Shown: positions 29,812 through 38,623 of the stretch, piece after piece
Layout: each line of letters begins with the position of its first letter
Position numbering within the stretch: position 1 is the stretch's first letter
IMG/VR virus record: IMGVR_UViG_3300021960_000174
Coordinates: 1-41,542 of that record
Origin: a virus
Length of the DNA: 41,542 nucleotides
Direction: 5' to 3' (one strand)
Notes under the pieces: model-generated
Databases searched by the model: none
Seen by the model: only the letters and a program-made list of their open reading frames with translations
What the model was told of the DNA's origin: nothing
Position numbers and translations under genes: made by a program

Positions 29812-30145
29812 TAGAATCAGATCGATTAATTTCTAGTATAGCTGCTGTTCCTTCTATATCGTTAGCACTATCTGCCTGTACTCTTAATACATCGTTTTCT
29901 TCTAATACAATTGATCCATCAGATACTGATTGTGAATTACTAGTTGCAATGATATGTTTTGCAAAAGTAAATTGTGTAGTTACAGAACTGTCATAAATAT
30001 GAGCATGTACTACAACATTTCCTGAGCCAATGTTAGCCATATGTATATTTTGTACAATAGCTCTAGAGTTTGATGGAACTGTATAAATATCAGTTGCATT
30101 AGTAGTTGTTAAATCAAACTGTGCGTTTTTATAAATATTAGCCAC
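29804..30145 (-). CDS. Conserved beta-rich virion-region protein
   Basis: 113 residues with GTG start at 30145 behind AGGAGG. ATDIYTVPSNSRAIVQNIHM then NVVVHAHIYDSS and DVLRVQADSANDIEGTAAIL form repeated beta strands, as in small beta-sandwich decoration or tail proteins. A family seen in marine and cyanophage genomes, unnamed to me. Confidence 0.7.
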   Translation of the reverse strand: MANIYKNAQFDLTTTNATDIYTVPSNSRAIVQNIHMANIGSGNVVVHAHIYDSSVTTQFTFAKHIIATSNSQSVSDGSIVLEENDVLRVQADSANDIEGTAAILEINRSDSNG

Positions 30146-30317
30146 CTATACCTCCTGACTTAAACCAAGTGTAGCGTTCTACTTCATTTTTTAAATCTTC
30201 TTGGTAGGAAGTATTTAATTTTTGTACTATTTGATTCAAAGCTAAGTTTATTAATCTTTGGTTCTCTACACTATATTCTGCTTTTGGATCTGGTATGTTT
30301 GTAATTATTTTTGCCAT
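30138..30317 (-). CDS. Small virion-region protein ending YTWFKSGGIGG
   Basis: 59 residues: MAKIITNIPDPKAEYSVENQ, then a helix and VERYTWFKSGGIGG. It overlaps both neighbours (8 nt and 3 bases). Short proteins with this ending accompany tail genes in marine phages by my recollection. Function unknown. Confidence 0.65.
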   Translation of the reverse strand: MAKIITNIPDPKAEYSVENQRLINLALNQIVQKLNTSYQEDLKNEVERYTWFKSGGIGG

Positions 30318-32488
30318 TATCTTCTACCATCCATTTGTGTATCAGCTTTAAAAGTTCCATAACGCCATGTTTCATTTGTAGTAGTGTTTTCTATTTTTAA
30401 ACTAGCCGCTCTTGCTCTTGCTCTAGTATCTACTTTTTGTGTTGTAGGTGTTACTGTAAACGGTCCTAAACTACTACTTACTTCTGTATCACTTGGAAAA
30501 TCTTTTAAGTTTATAGTAACTTGTGCATTACCAGTGAGAGCTCTAAAGTCTGGTACAAATCTTCTTACCTTTATAAAAAATTCACCCATTCCATCTTGTG
30601 TAGTCACTTCAAAATCACCACTTTGTATACTTCCTATTATAGGGGTTGTTGCAGTATTGTTTACTTGATTGTTACCTACTTCATGTTCGTATAAAGTCGT
30701 TGCTCCATTTACATTTGTAACTCCTTGTATTGTAGGAAACGTTGGTATTCCAGTTGAGTCATAATCACTTGCATAAGGATTATCGAAAACTGTTTTGTCA
30801 TAATACGTTGTTCTTGCAAGAGAACCTACTGTCCAAACTTGTTCTAAATAATTATAAGTAACTACTCTATCTATTTGATTAGAATTTGCTGATGGGTAAA
30901 ACCAATTTATTTCACCAAATAAAGAATTGTAACCAGCAAATATAACATCAGAAGAATCAAAGTTTAAACCTAAATCACCATCATCAATAGTAGTAAAAAC
31001 AAAATCTTCGACTGAACAAGGTATTTTTTTCACAGTACCATCAAATAAATAAAAACCACCAGCTTGTCCCATCCAATAAGATACACCATTTACGGACACT
31101 ACTCCATGTTGTGATATCAAACCACAGTTTGCTCCAGCTTGTTCGATACCAAAAGTAAAAGGAGGTCCAATAAAACGCATAGTGTATGCCGCTGTATTTG
31201 TAAGAATTAAATTGTAAGAACCAGCATTTACGCCTCCTACTATTTTTGTACCATTATCTATTCTAAACGTACCAGCTGTGTTTACAGAAGTAGGAGCATA
31301 ATCTGTTAAACTTTCTTGATCTGAAAAACGTATAAACATTTTATCTTGTGTGCCACTAGCTATAGTTGGTTCTGTTCCTAAATGAATTAAATGTCTATCT
31401 CTATCAGAAACTAAAGTCATAACACTTTTTTCTGGTGCTCCTGATATTACTGTTGCTCTGGTTGTTAAAGGAGAAGAAGCACTAGGGTTCCATTGAAATG
31501 ATTTGTTGTTTCTTATAGTACCTATTAATATTTCACCAAAATTATCTAAAGACCAATTACCAGGTTCTAATACAGTTACAGCTTCATTTGTTGCATCTCC
31601 CCAACCAAAATAACTTGATGCTTCAATTACTGTTGCTCCATCATTGTGGGAGGCTGTTGCAGTGCCAGAAGCTCCTCTTGTTATACCTGTAAGATTTGCT
31701 CCAGCTTTACCACTATAAGTAATTAATTCATTATCTATTAATATAGTTCCACCAGTAGATAAAAAATTAGTAGTAGAATCTAAAGTAATACTTGTACCAG
31801 AACCACCTGTACCCGCACTATCATTTAACAAAGCACCATCTAATGTGTCTGATGCTATAGGAAAAGCTTCTCCACCATAACGACCAGTGCCAAAACCATA
31901 ACCTGCTACTTGTATAGAATCACCAATACTAAAATAAGGTGTGACGGTACAACTTCCAGCAGCAGACATAGCTGTTCCTGTTTCATTAGCCGACATAGTT
32001 ACTGTAAAACTGTCTGATAAAGCTGTTACTACTTGAAAAGTATTTGTTGTAAAATCAGCACCAGTAAAAGAAGTAGCTCCCCCACCAGGTAATGTAACAC
32101 TTGAAAATAAAAATAAATCTCCTTCTACTAATCCATGAGCTACTTTATTTATAGTGACTGTTGCTGAACCATTGGTAGAAGTAAAGGTGCAAGAAGTAAG
32201 TGCAGTACCTAAAGGAGAAATATCATAAAAAGCTCCAGCATAGTAAATAAATAAAGCTTTGTTTGTTCCTACAGCAATAAATCTTCGACCTAGTTTGTCA
32301 GCCCAAATGTGCATGGCTCTTGTAACACCTACTAATGTATTAGTAGATGCTTGTTCCCAACCACCTATTTTTTCAGGATAACCATAACGAAAACGAACAT
32401 TGTCACAATCAACCCATTTACCTTGTGCTCCTGTAGGAGTAACCTGTTTGTTAATACCAGGTGCTATTTTGATTTCACTTAAAGCCAT
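30317..32488 (-). CDS. Large tail protein (tail-hub / P22 gp10-like)
   Basis: 723 residues. The first 75 residues (INKQVTPTGAQGKWVDCDNV, RFRYGYPEKIGGWEQ) are the conserved start of a phage tail protein family; after that come beta-rich repeats of ITYSGKAG-type and NWFYPSANSNQIDRVVTYNY, ending in beta strands and DTRARARAASLKIE. The beta-propeller-like make-up fits tubular-tail or P22 gp10-type needle-hub proteins in short-tailed phages. Exact equivalence is uncertain. Confidence 0.7.
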   Translation of the reverse strand: MALSEIKIAPGINKQVTPTGAQGKWVDCDNVRFRYGYPEKIGGWEQASTNTLVGVTRAMHIWADKLGRRFIAVGTNKALFIYYAGAFYDISPLGTALTSCTFTSTNGSATVTINKVAHGLVEGDLFLFSSVTLPGGGATSFTGADFTTNTFQVVTALSDSFTVTMSANETGTAMSAAGSCTVTPYFSIGDSIQVAGYGFGTGRYGGEAFPIASDTLDGALLNDSAGTGGSGTSITLDSTTNFLSTGGTILIDNELITYSGKAGANLTGITRGASGTATASHNDGATVIEASSYFGWGDATNEAVTVLEPGNWSLDNFGEILIGTIRNNKSFQWNPSASSPLTTRATVISGAPEKSVMTLVSDRDRHLIHLGTEPTIASGTQDKMFIRFSDQESLTDYAPTSVNTAGTFRIDNGTKIVGGVNAGSYNLILTNTAAYTMRFIGPPFTFGIEQAGANCGLISQHGVVSVNGVSYWMGQAGGFYLFDGTVKKIPCSVEDFVFTTIDDGDLGLNFDSSDVIFAGYNSLFGEINWFYPSANSNQIDRVVTYNYLEQVWTVGSLARTTYYDKTVFDNPYASDYDSTGIPTFPTIQGVTNVNGATTLYEHEVGNNQVNNTATTPIIGSIQSGDFEVTTQDGMGEFFIKVRRFVPDFRALTGNAQVTINLKDFPSDTEVSSSLGPFTVTPTTQKVDTRARARAASLKIENTTTNETWRYGTFKADTQMDGRR

Positions 32489-32508
32489 AATACTCTGCTT
32501 TTTTTAAG

Positions 32509-32586
32509 TTAGTTGCTAGAGACATATAGTTTACCAAACAATCTTTTTTCAATCTTTTGATAAATTTTTTTTATTTTATTTTTCAT
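32509..32586 (-). CDS. 25-residue basic peptide with KRLFGKL motif
   Basis: MKNKIKKIYQKIEKRLFGKL, then YVSSN. Its ATG overlaps the previous TGA (ATGA). No ribosome site, so it depends on re-initiation. It shares MKN and KRLFGKL with the 40-residue peptide at 7504-7626, which argues that both are real. Confidence 0.5.
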   Translation of the reverse strand: MKNKIKKIYQKIEKRLFGKLYVSSN

Positions 32587-32990
32587 GTACTTTTTGCATC
32601 AAAAAAGTCTTTTCCATAAAATAATACCCATGTTTGGGTATCTTCTTTCCATACATAACTTTTTCCGTCATCTGGATATGCGACTGGTGCTTCCCATTGA
32701 CAAGTATCTTCATTCAATGTCCAGCTATTATAAGGCTTTGGAGGTATAAAAGCATCTTTACTAGCATCATATGTATAACCAACACCAGCATAGTTTTTTC
32801 TAAATGGTGTGCCACCTAGTTTATGTTCACCAGCAATAGTATTATAAGATGTTTGTTTATACGTTATTGTATTTTTATATAAATTTTGTAAAAAAGTTTG
32901 CCCTTCTGCTTCAGTAGGTGCATCACTATCTGCTACTACTATTACTTCTAAGACTAAATTGTTTTCATTTAATTTTGCGAAATGTGCCAT
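32583..32990 (-). CDS. Conserved virion-region protein (MAHFAK family)
   Basis: 135 residues. MAHFAKLNENNLVLEVIVV then TPFRKNYAGVGYTYDASKDA, FIPPKPYNSWTLNEDTCQWE and a W-rich end. This is the conserved core of a family widespread in cyanophages and other marine phages next to tail-fibre genes; function unknown. Its start overlaps the Gly-rich protein's stop (TAATG). Confidence 0.75.
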   Translation of the reverse strand: MAHFAKLNENNLVLEVIVVADSDAPTEAEGQTFLQNLYKNTITYKQTSYNTIAGEHKLGGTPFRKNYAGVGYTYDASKDAFIPPKPYNSWTLNEDTCQWEAPVAYPDDGKSYVWKEDTQTWVLFYGKDFFDAKST

Positions 32991-33886
32991 TATGCTGTGT
33001 ATGTTCCTGATGATGTGAATGTATGATAATAGTAACCTCCACTTGAAGTTACTGAGCCTCCTGTTCCTAATTGTGTACCACTTTGATATCTAATTATAAC
33101 TATGCCAGATCCACCAGACCCACCATTTCCAGAAGCACCTGGTGATGAACCACCACCTCCAGCACCACCTCCAGTATTTGCTGAACCATCAGCACCTGTA
33201 TTACTTGATATTGCACCATCTCCACCACCTCCATCAGAAGCAGTAGCACCACCTACAGCATCTCCTCTACCTCCACCACCTCCAGAGGCATAATATCCAT
33301 TATCTCCTGTTGATGTTGCAGTTGCCCAAGCTGAATAAGTATTACTACCTGTACCACCTTGACCTCCATCTTTAGCATCTTGACCTACACCACCAGCACC
33401 ACCTCCACCAGAACCTCGGTCATTATCTTGATAAACACTTCTTTGAGGAGAACCACCATCATTTCCTTGTCCAGAAGTTCCAGAACCACCAGTGTGAGAG
33501 CCATTTCGGTTTCCTCCACCTCCTGAACCTCCATCTTTACCAGACTCATGTCCTGATTGTTTACCACCAGCACCACCACCACCTATTGCAGTTTGAGTTG
33601 TTACTTCACCACCTGAAAAAACTGAGTTAGATCCATTTGTACCAATAGACGCAGGTGAAGCTCCAGCACCTACTGTTACAGTATAATCTGAGCCTGAATG
33701 AACTTCTAAACTTGTGGCGGCAAGCTGACCACCAGCACCTCCACCACCAGAGCCAAAACCATTACCACCAGAAGATGTAGTACCTCCACCTCCACCAGCA
33801 ATAACTAATGTATCTATATTATATGGAGCACCTAAAGAAGCACCACCAGAGCCAAAACCTAATATATTATATCCAAAACTAGTCAT
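32990..33886 (-). CDS. Gly-rich tail fibre / adhesin-type protein
   Basis: 298 residues. After a short N-terminus (FGYNILGFGSGGASLGAPYN), long Gly/Ser runs alternate with DYTVTVGAGASP and a C-terminal GGSGIVIIRYQSG followed by HTFTSSGTYTA. This is the layout of Gly-rich phage adhesins in which polyglycine helices carry receptor-binding loops. Located between tail fibre and MAHFAK proteins. The opposite-strand proline-rich frame is its shadow. Confidence 0.75.
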   Translation of the reverse strand: MTSFGYNILGFGSGGASLGAPYNIDTLVIAGGGGGTTSSGGNGFGSGGGGAGGQLAATSLEVHSGSDYTVTVGAGASPASIGTNGSNSVFSGGEVTTQTAIGGGGAGGKQSGHESGKDGGSGGGGNRNGSHTGGSGTSGQGNDGGSPQRSVYQDNDRGSGGGGAGGVGQDAKDGGQGGTGSNTYSAWATATSTGDNGYYASGGGGGRGDAVGGATASDGGGGDGAISSNTGADGSANTGGGAGGGGSSPGASGNGGSGGSGIVIIRYQSGTQLGTGGSVTSSGGYYYHTFTSSGTYTA

Positions 33887-33902
33887 ATGCTTAAATTAAC
33901 CT

Positions 33903-34976
33903 TTAAGTATCATTTGATGCGTCAGTTGTAAAAAATAATTTTATACCTAATAATCTAGCATCTCCTGATTGGTCATCAGCAGAAACATCTCTCATTACTT
34001 GAAAGAATACTTGATCTCCTGCTGCTGGTGAACCAGCTATAGTTACAGCTCCACTTTCTGCAGCAACATCTAAATCATTTGATGTTCCACTATGTGCTTT
34101 AGCAGTTGCAACTACGTTAGTTCCAAATGCTGTGTTGCAAGAGTCATTATCTGAAATTGCTACACCAGATAATCCCCAAGCTACTGTACCTGTGTTTGTT
34201 CCTGTAACTGTAAAAAATGCTTGAAAAGTTATTGTTCCTTCATTCCATGATTTAGGAAAAGCTACTGCAAATTGTGCATTTTCATCTGAACTAGCGTCAA
34301 AGTCTAATACCTTTATCTCAGGTCCATTACTTAATTCTACTTGAGCTGCTTCTGCACCATTTGTTGTATTAGGGTACATAGCATTTGCTGGCACCCATAT
34401 AGTTTCTTTACCTGGTAATTTTACTGTTTGAAACTCTAAAGCACTTGCTCCTGAGTTTACTGATAAAGATTGATTAGCACTACCTACAGAAGTTAAACCT
34501 GTACCACCTTTTGCTACAGTTACTGTTGGTAAACTTGCTACCCCAACAGCACCACCTAAAGTATCTAAAGACACTTCATTAAGATTAGTTCCATCAGCAT
34601 ATGCAAAGTACATTTTTGCTTGGTCGGTTACAAAACCAGAACCACTTGCTGTTTTAATTGTTAAGTTTGTAGGATTAGTTACTGCTGTTATATCAAAAAT
34701 ATACATTTTTTCTATACTGTCTGGAACAGTTACTACAGTAGCTCCTGATAGGGTAACAGAAGCTACTTTTATAACCATATTTCTTGCATTAGATATAGAT
34801 GCGTTTGACATAGCTAAAGCAACAGTTGCTCCACTACTAACACTTACTTGTTCAAAGCCACCTATTGCTTGTTGTACTAAATTTAAATTTGTATTTGTTT
34901 TTGTTCCCCATGTACCAGCGTTTTCACCAGTAGCCATGAGTTCCAGTTTTAAATCTGATGAGTATGTTGATGCCAT
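33903..34976 (-). CDS. Tail fibre protein
   Basis: 357 residues. STYSSDLKLELMATGENAGT followed by WGTKTNTNLNLVQQAI is the conserved N-terminal attachment segment of many marine phage tail fibres, then beta repeats, VAKGGTGLTSVG (the KGGTG hinge common in fibres) and a beta-rich C-terminal domain. AAGGAA precedes the ATG. Confidence 0.8.
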   Translation of the reverse strand: MASTYSSDLKLELMATGENAGTWGTKTNTNLNLVQQAIGGFEQVSVSSGATVALAMSNASISNARNMVIKVASVTLSGATVVTVPDSIEKMYIFDITAVTNPTNLTIKTASGSGFVTDQAKMYFAYADGTNLNEVSLDTLGGAVGVASLPTVTVAKGGTGLTSVGSANQSLSVNSGASALEFQTVKLPGKETIWVPANAMYPNTTNGAEAAQVELSNGPEIKVLDFDASSDENAQFAVAFPKSWNEGTITFQAFFTVTGTNTGTVAWGLSGVAISDNDSCNTAFGTNVVATAKAHSGTSNDLDVAAESGAVTIAGSPAAGDQVFFQVMRDVSADDQSGDARLLGIKLFFTTDASNDT

Positions 34977-34990
34977 ATTTTATTCCTTTA

Positions 34991-36220
34991 TTATGCCGCT
35001 GTTGTTATCTCGGTCCACGTTGTTTGTGTACCCGTGTTTATTTCTGACCATGATATTATTATTACACTTCCTACGTTGCTCGTCAATACTACACCTGTTA
35101 CATCATCTATTAAGCCAGTGCCTGTTACTTCTGTTGGAGCAACTGCTGTTGATGTAAGTGAAACACCAGTTACACCATAAGTAGATATAGGAACTATAGA
35201 ACCCATTGCTCCATTTACTGCAACACCAGTTACACTTGTAGATCCTGTTATTGAAAAAGATACACTTCCAATAGATGTTGTCGCTGATACTCCAGTAACA
35301 TTTACTAATGTAAGAGGTGCAATAATTGGTGTACCTGTCGATGATGTCATAGCTACACCAGTAATTCCTACAGTTGCATCTCCATCAAAATCAACTGTTC
35401 CTAAAGAACTTGTTATAGGTAAACCAGATACTGCTAAAGATACAGAGGTTGTTGTAGTGTTTCCTCCTATAGCAGAAGTTGTCGCTACACCAGTTACAGA
35501 TATAGTAAAGTCTGCTTTTGCTGTAGCTGTTCCAATAGATGTTGTTCCAACAACACCAGACACTGCTACTGTATAAGCAGCATCCCATGCTCTATTACCC
35601 CAAGAGCCACGACCCCAACCACTGTTTATCTCTCCAACAGGAGTAACAGATCCAACTGTACTAGAGACACTTAATCCAGTTGGTGATACTTCAGCTCCTC
35701 CTACATTTTGACCCCAGTTAAGTAAACCCCAAGAATTTCTACCCCAACCTAAACCAATTTCTGCATCAATTGTTGGTGTACCTATAGAGGATGTAGTGTT
35801 TACTCCAGTTACGGATAAATCTACATTATTTTGTGCTCCCCAATTACCTTCACTCCATGATAGTAAACCCCATGTGGTAGATGCTTCGGTATTAGCTGTG
35901 CCACCCATACCAGAATGATTAGAGCAATAGTAATAAAGAACTGGAGCAGAAGATGCAACTACGATAGTTGTTTTAGCACCAGCATTACCTGGTGTGCCAC
36001 TTGTAGTTACACCAGTAGTGTACTCACTTCCACTATTATGAGTACCATCTGAAGTAGTAGAAAACCTAAGAGGATGGTATTCATTAGAGCTATCAGCTTG
36101 ATCAAAAACATAAGTACCTCCTTCAGCTAATACAATAGTAGCTTGTTGAGCACCGTCTAAAAAATACTTATTCCCAGAACCTGGATTGGATACTGTAACT
36201 GTAATTGTTCTAGTAGTCAC
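34991..36220 (-). CDS. Tail protein with cupredoxin-like N-domain and VTGV repeats
   Basis: 409 residues with GTG start at 36220 (AAGGAG upstream). Residues 5-110 read as a cupredoxin fold: YFLDG, GGTYVFDQADSSNEYHPLRF and VLYYYCSNHSGMGG, with His49, Cys99, His102 and Met105 placed as type-1 copper ligands. About ten repeats of roughly 22-28 residues, built on (V/I)(T/S)G(V/L)...TSSxG(T/S), follow, with WGxxSWGxxxWG patches between. It is probably a fibre or tail-surface protein. Confidence 0.75.
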   Translation of the reverse strand: MTTRTITVTVSNPGSGNKYFLDGAQQATIVLAEGGTYVFDQADSSNEYHPLRFSTTSDGTHNSGSEYTTGVTTSGTPGNAGAKTTIVVASSAPVLYYYCSNHSGMGGTANTEASTTWGLLSWSEGNWGAQNNVDLSVTGVNTTSSIGTPTIDAEIGLGWGRNSWGLLNWGQNVGGAEVSPTGLSVSSTVGSVTPVGEINSGWGRGSWGNRAWDAAYTVAVSGVVGTTSIGTATAKADFTISVTGVATTSAIGGNTTTTSVSLAVSGLPITSSLGTVDFDGDATVGITGVAMTSSTGTPIIAPLTLVNVTGVSATTSIGSVSFSITGSTSVTGVAVNGAMGSIVPISTYGVTGVSLTSTAVAPTEVTGTGLIDDVTGVVLTSNVGSVIIISWSEINTGTQTTWTEITTAA

Positions 36221-36239
36221 CGAACCAAGCTCCTTTTAT

Positions 36240-36680
36240 TTAAGCTATTCTTAAAATAGCATTTGATGCGTCAGCAGTTGGAAACTGTATTGTAAATGTA
36301 CCTGAAGTAGCTGTTTTATCTCCACCAAAATCTAAAACTGCAACTGCTGGATCACCAGAAGCTGTGTCGTTATAAATTAAAGCACCTCTTGCTGTAAGTG
36401 TAACACCTACAAAAGATAAATCTGCAAAATCACAAACAGCAGTATCTGTACTCAAAGTTGGAGTTACATTTACTAATGCTTTACCACCTGAACTATAACC
36501 AGAAGGTGAAGACACTTGATTGTCTGTTGTGAAAGAAGTTGTTGATTTACCAAGAGTTGCACTTGATGTATACATACTTAATTTAAAACTATTTCCAGTA
36601 GGTGCTGCTGTAAAATCATGCACTCCTTTTAGAACGTCTGTTTTAAATACATTACATACCACACTTGTTGTTATTGCCAT
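36240..36680 (-). CDS. Conserved beta-rich virion-region protein
   Basis: 146 residues: VLKGVHDFTAAPTGNSFKLS, then YSSGGKALVNVTPTLSTDTA and ALIYNDTASGDPAVAVLDFG. A family I know from marine phage tail regions, without a name. GGAG ribosome site. Likely a tail or decoration protein. Confidence 0.75.
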   Translation of the reverse strand: MAITTSVVCNVFKTDVLKGVHDFTAAPTGNSFKLSMYTSSATLGKSTTSFTTDNQVSSPSGYSSGGKALVNVTPTLSTDTAVCDFADLSFVGVTLTARGALIYNDTASGDPAVAVLDFGGDKTATSGTFTIQFPTADASNAILRIA

Positions 36681-36698
36681 ATTTTACTCCTTTAAAAA

Positions 36699-37346
36699 TT
36701 AAGGTGATTTAGATTCCATGGGTAATCTTAAAACACCATCGTCATACTCAGAACGTCTTCGTCTACCCATTTGAGCATTCATAAACGTCTGCATCTCTTC
36801 ATTATACTTTGTTTGGTACAGTTTGTACATATCCATAGGGCCTTTTAAATAACTAAAACACTCTACTAAAACACCGTACAATAATAAATTTTCTTGATGC
36901 TTCGATAAAAAAGTTTCTGTAGTTGAATTAAAATGATCTGGATCTTTAATATAGTTTAATTGTATTTCATAAGCTTGATCAGGTACTGGTGCAAAAACAA
37001 TATTTTTATCATCCCAATTAGCAAAGTATTTTGGTAAACCTGTTGCATCTGTAGGATTAAATTCACCCATAAAAGATGTGTCTCTTTTTGCTAAAAAATC
37101 TCTAGTGCTACTACTTATTACTTGTACAGAACGTATAACTAAACAATCATCTGGTACATTTAAGTATCTTTGCGTTCCTGTAACAGCTGTCACATATTTC
37201 CTAATGTCATCATAATCAACTTTACCTGCAATATCTAATTCAGTGTTTCTAATAAACTGATCCATTAAAGTATCTGTCAAAACATTAGAATCTACTTCTG
37301 TATAAGATCGAACTTGAGTTAAAAAATTTGCATGTGATATAGTCAT
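36699..37346 (-). CDS. Tail tubular/adaptor protein (T7 gp11-like position)
   Basis: 215 residues. VRSYTEVDSNVLTDTLMDQF then IARNTELDIAG-type helix and LNVPDDCLVIRSVQVISSST with LPKYFANWDDKNIVFAPVPD: the helical-plus-strand build of phage tail adaptors that bridge portal and nozzle. C-terminus basic (MGRRRRSEYDDG). Overlaps the previous gene by ATGA. Confidence 0.7.
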   Translation of the reverse strand: MTISHANFLTQVRSYTEVDSNVLTDTLMDQFIRNTELDIAGKVDYDDIRKYVTAVTGTQRYLNVPDDCLVIRSVQVISSSTRDFLAKRDTSFMGEFNPTDATGLPKYFANWDDKNIVFAPVPDQAYEIQLNYIKDPDHFNSTTETFLSKHQENLLLYGVLVECFSYLKGPMDMYKLYQTKYNEEMQTFMNAQMGRRRRSEYDDGVLRLPMESKSP

Positions 37347-37720
37347 GATATTACTATGGTTACCTCCCCAATAGAAGATGTTGCTTCAAAACTTGTTAAA
37401 TTAGTTCCTAGTATACCATTACTTTGGTCTGCTGTCATACTCGCACCGCTATTTATTCCGCTATCACCACCTTCAGTAAAAAAACCTGAAGTAATATAAA
37501 GTAAAAAATCTCTATTATCATCTTTTTGTCTAGGTCTTGCGTTTGCTAAAGCAACAGCATCTGCTTTAATATGCTTTCTTCTTATTTGTGGATGTTTTGG
37601 TTCAAACTCAGAACGATGAACAAAAGAACCATTCCACTCTGTTACCATTTCATTATAAGGAAAAGCCATACCTGATCTATCTGATATTGCTTTTGCATAT
37701 TTACCTCTAGCGTATGCCAT
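37343..37720 (-). CDS. Conserved virion-region protein (ARGKYA..ISDRSG family)
   Basis: 125 residues. MAYARGKYAKAISDRSGMAF then PYNEMVTEWNGSFVHRSEFE PKHPQ: in the related family known to me, this N-domain is a zinc finger, but here the Cys positions are replaced (SDRSG, HRSEF), so it is a metal-free version. Role unknown, usually between adaptor genes. TAATG overlap upstream. Confidence 0.7.
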   Translation of the reverse strand: MAYARGKYAKAISDRSGMAFPYNEMVTEWNGSFVHRSEFEPKHPQIRRKHIKADAVALANARPRQKDDNRDFLLYITSGFFTEGGDSGINSGASMTADQSNGILGTNLTSFEATSSIGEVTIVIS

Positions 37721-37926
37721 TAATACACCTTAAATGTTCTTGGTTTCATAGAAGCCCCTTGTCCTTTAATCAGGCCCCCACTGTTTTTTTTAACAATTTT
37801 TGGTTTTTTTCTAGTGCCTTTTTTACGTCTTACACTATCTTTAAGTTTATCTATTTCAGTTAATGGATTAAAACCCATTATCCCGCTTAAAGAAGTATGT
37901 ACTTTAAATTTTTTCTCGTCTGACAT
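37720..37926 (-). CDS. Small basic virion-region protein
   Basis: 68 residues, KLKDSVRRKKGTRKKPKIVK in the middle and MKPRTFKVY at the end. Basic and probably unstructured. Stop/start overlaps on both sides. Confidence 0.65.
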   Translation of the reverse strand: MSDEKKFKVHTSLSGIMGFNPLTEIDKLKDSVRRKKGTRKKPKIVKKNSGGLIKGQGASMKPRTFKVY

Positions 37927-38615
37927 TACGCACCTTGAGGATAGTAAGTTTGAGGAGTAATGAAAACAGAAGTTCTTTGTCCATCTTCAGTCAAAGCTCT
38001 ATTTAACTCATCTTCATATAAAAGTTTATTTTGTTGCACCAACTGTGGTGCTCTTTTCATACTCAAGTAGTAGGCAAGACCAGCCACCATACATGGAATA
38101 AATCTAAAGACCACGTCAGCTTGATTAGTATAGTTGCCTGCATCTTGAATCCTTTTTAAATAATAATATTTTAAATGTGTGTAAGTAGTAGCATCAGGTG
38201 TTTGATATAATGTAATAGTAGGCACTGTTTGTCTATCTACATAATACTGACTAGGCTGACCTTGTGAACCTTTATTAGGTAAAGCTGCATACTCACTCCT
38301 TGAAATCTTCGTCAAGGATACTTCGTTCGTTGCAGTCGTTACTGCTGTTGTAGTGCTTATGTAAGCTTCTAAGATATCGTTTGCATCGGTTGGTGCGGTA
38401 TAAGTCCTGGTACCCGCTGTCAGTGTTTGTTCTTGAAGATGAACCTTCCAAAGATGCACTCCTCGGTTTCCCCATTCGCTGAAAAGAATGTTTAAACTTC
38501 TTCTTGCCGATTTTAAATCGTACCCACTATTAGTGCGTACTCCACACCTTTCATAGGCCTCCTCTATAATATCGTCTATGTTTAAATCGAATGTTGTTGT
38601 TCCTGATGTTGCCAT
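37926..38615 (-). CDS. Head-tail adaptor (P22 gp4-like)
   Basis: 229 residues. DIIEEAYERCGVRTNSGYDL then SARRSLNILFSEWGNRGVHL: the helix pair of P22 gp4-type adaptors that bind the portal. Then LTAGTRTYTAPTDANDILEA, ISRSEYAALPNKGSQGQPSQ and YYVDRQTVPTITLYQTPDA, all matching the family layout. This strongly implies a short-tailed phage. Confidence 0.85.
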   Translation of the reverse strand: MATSGTTTFDLNIDDIIEEAYERCGVRTNSGYDLKSARRSLNILFSEWGNRGVHLWKVHLQEQTLTAGTRTYTAPTDANDILEAYISTTTAVTTATNEVSLTKISRSEYAALPNKGSQGQPSQYYVDRQTVPTITLYQTPDATTYTHLKYYYLKRIQDAGNYTNQADVVFRFIPCMVAGLAYYLSMKRAPQLVQQNKLLYEDELNRALTEDGQRTSVFITPQTYYPQGA

Positions 38616-38623
38616 TAGTCACC

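Noticed and set aside
33102-33293. Proline-rich rightward frame
   Set aside because: Exact complement of the Gly-rich fibre gene; GGN codons read as CCN on the other strand.
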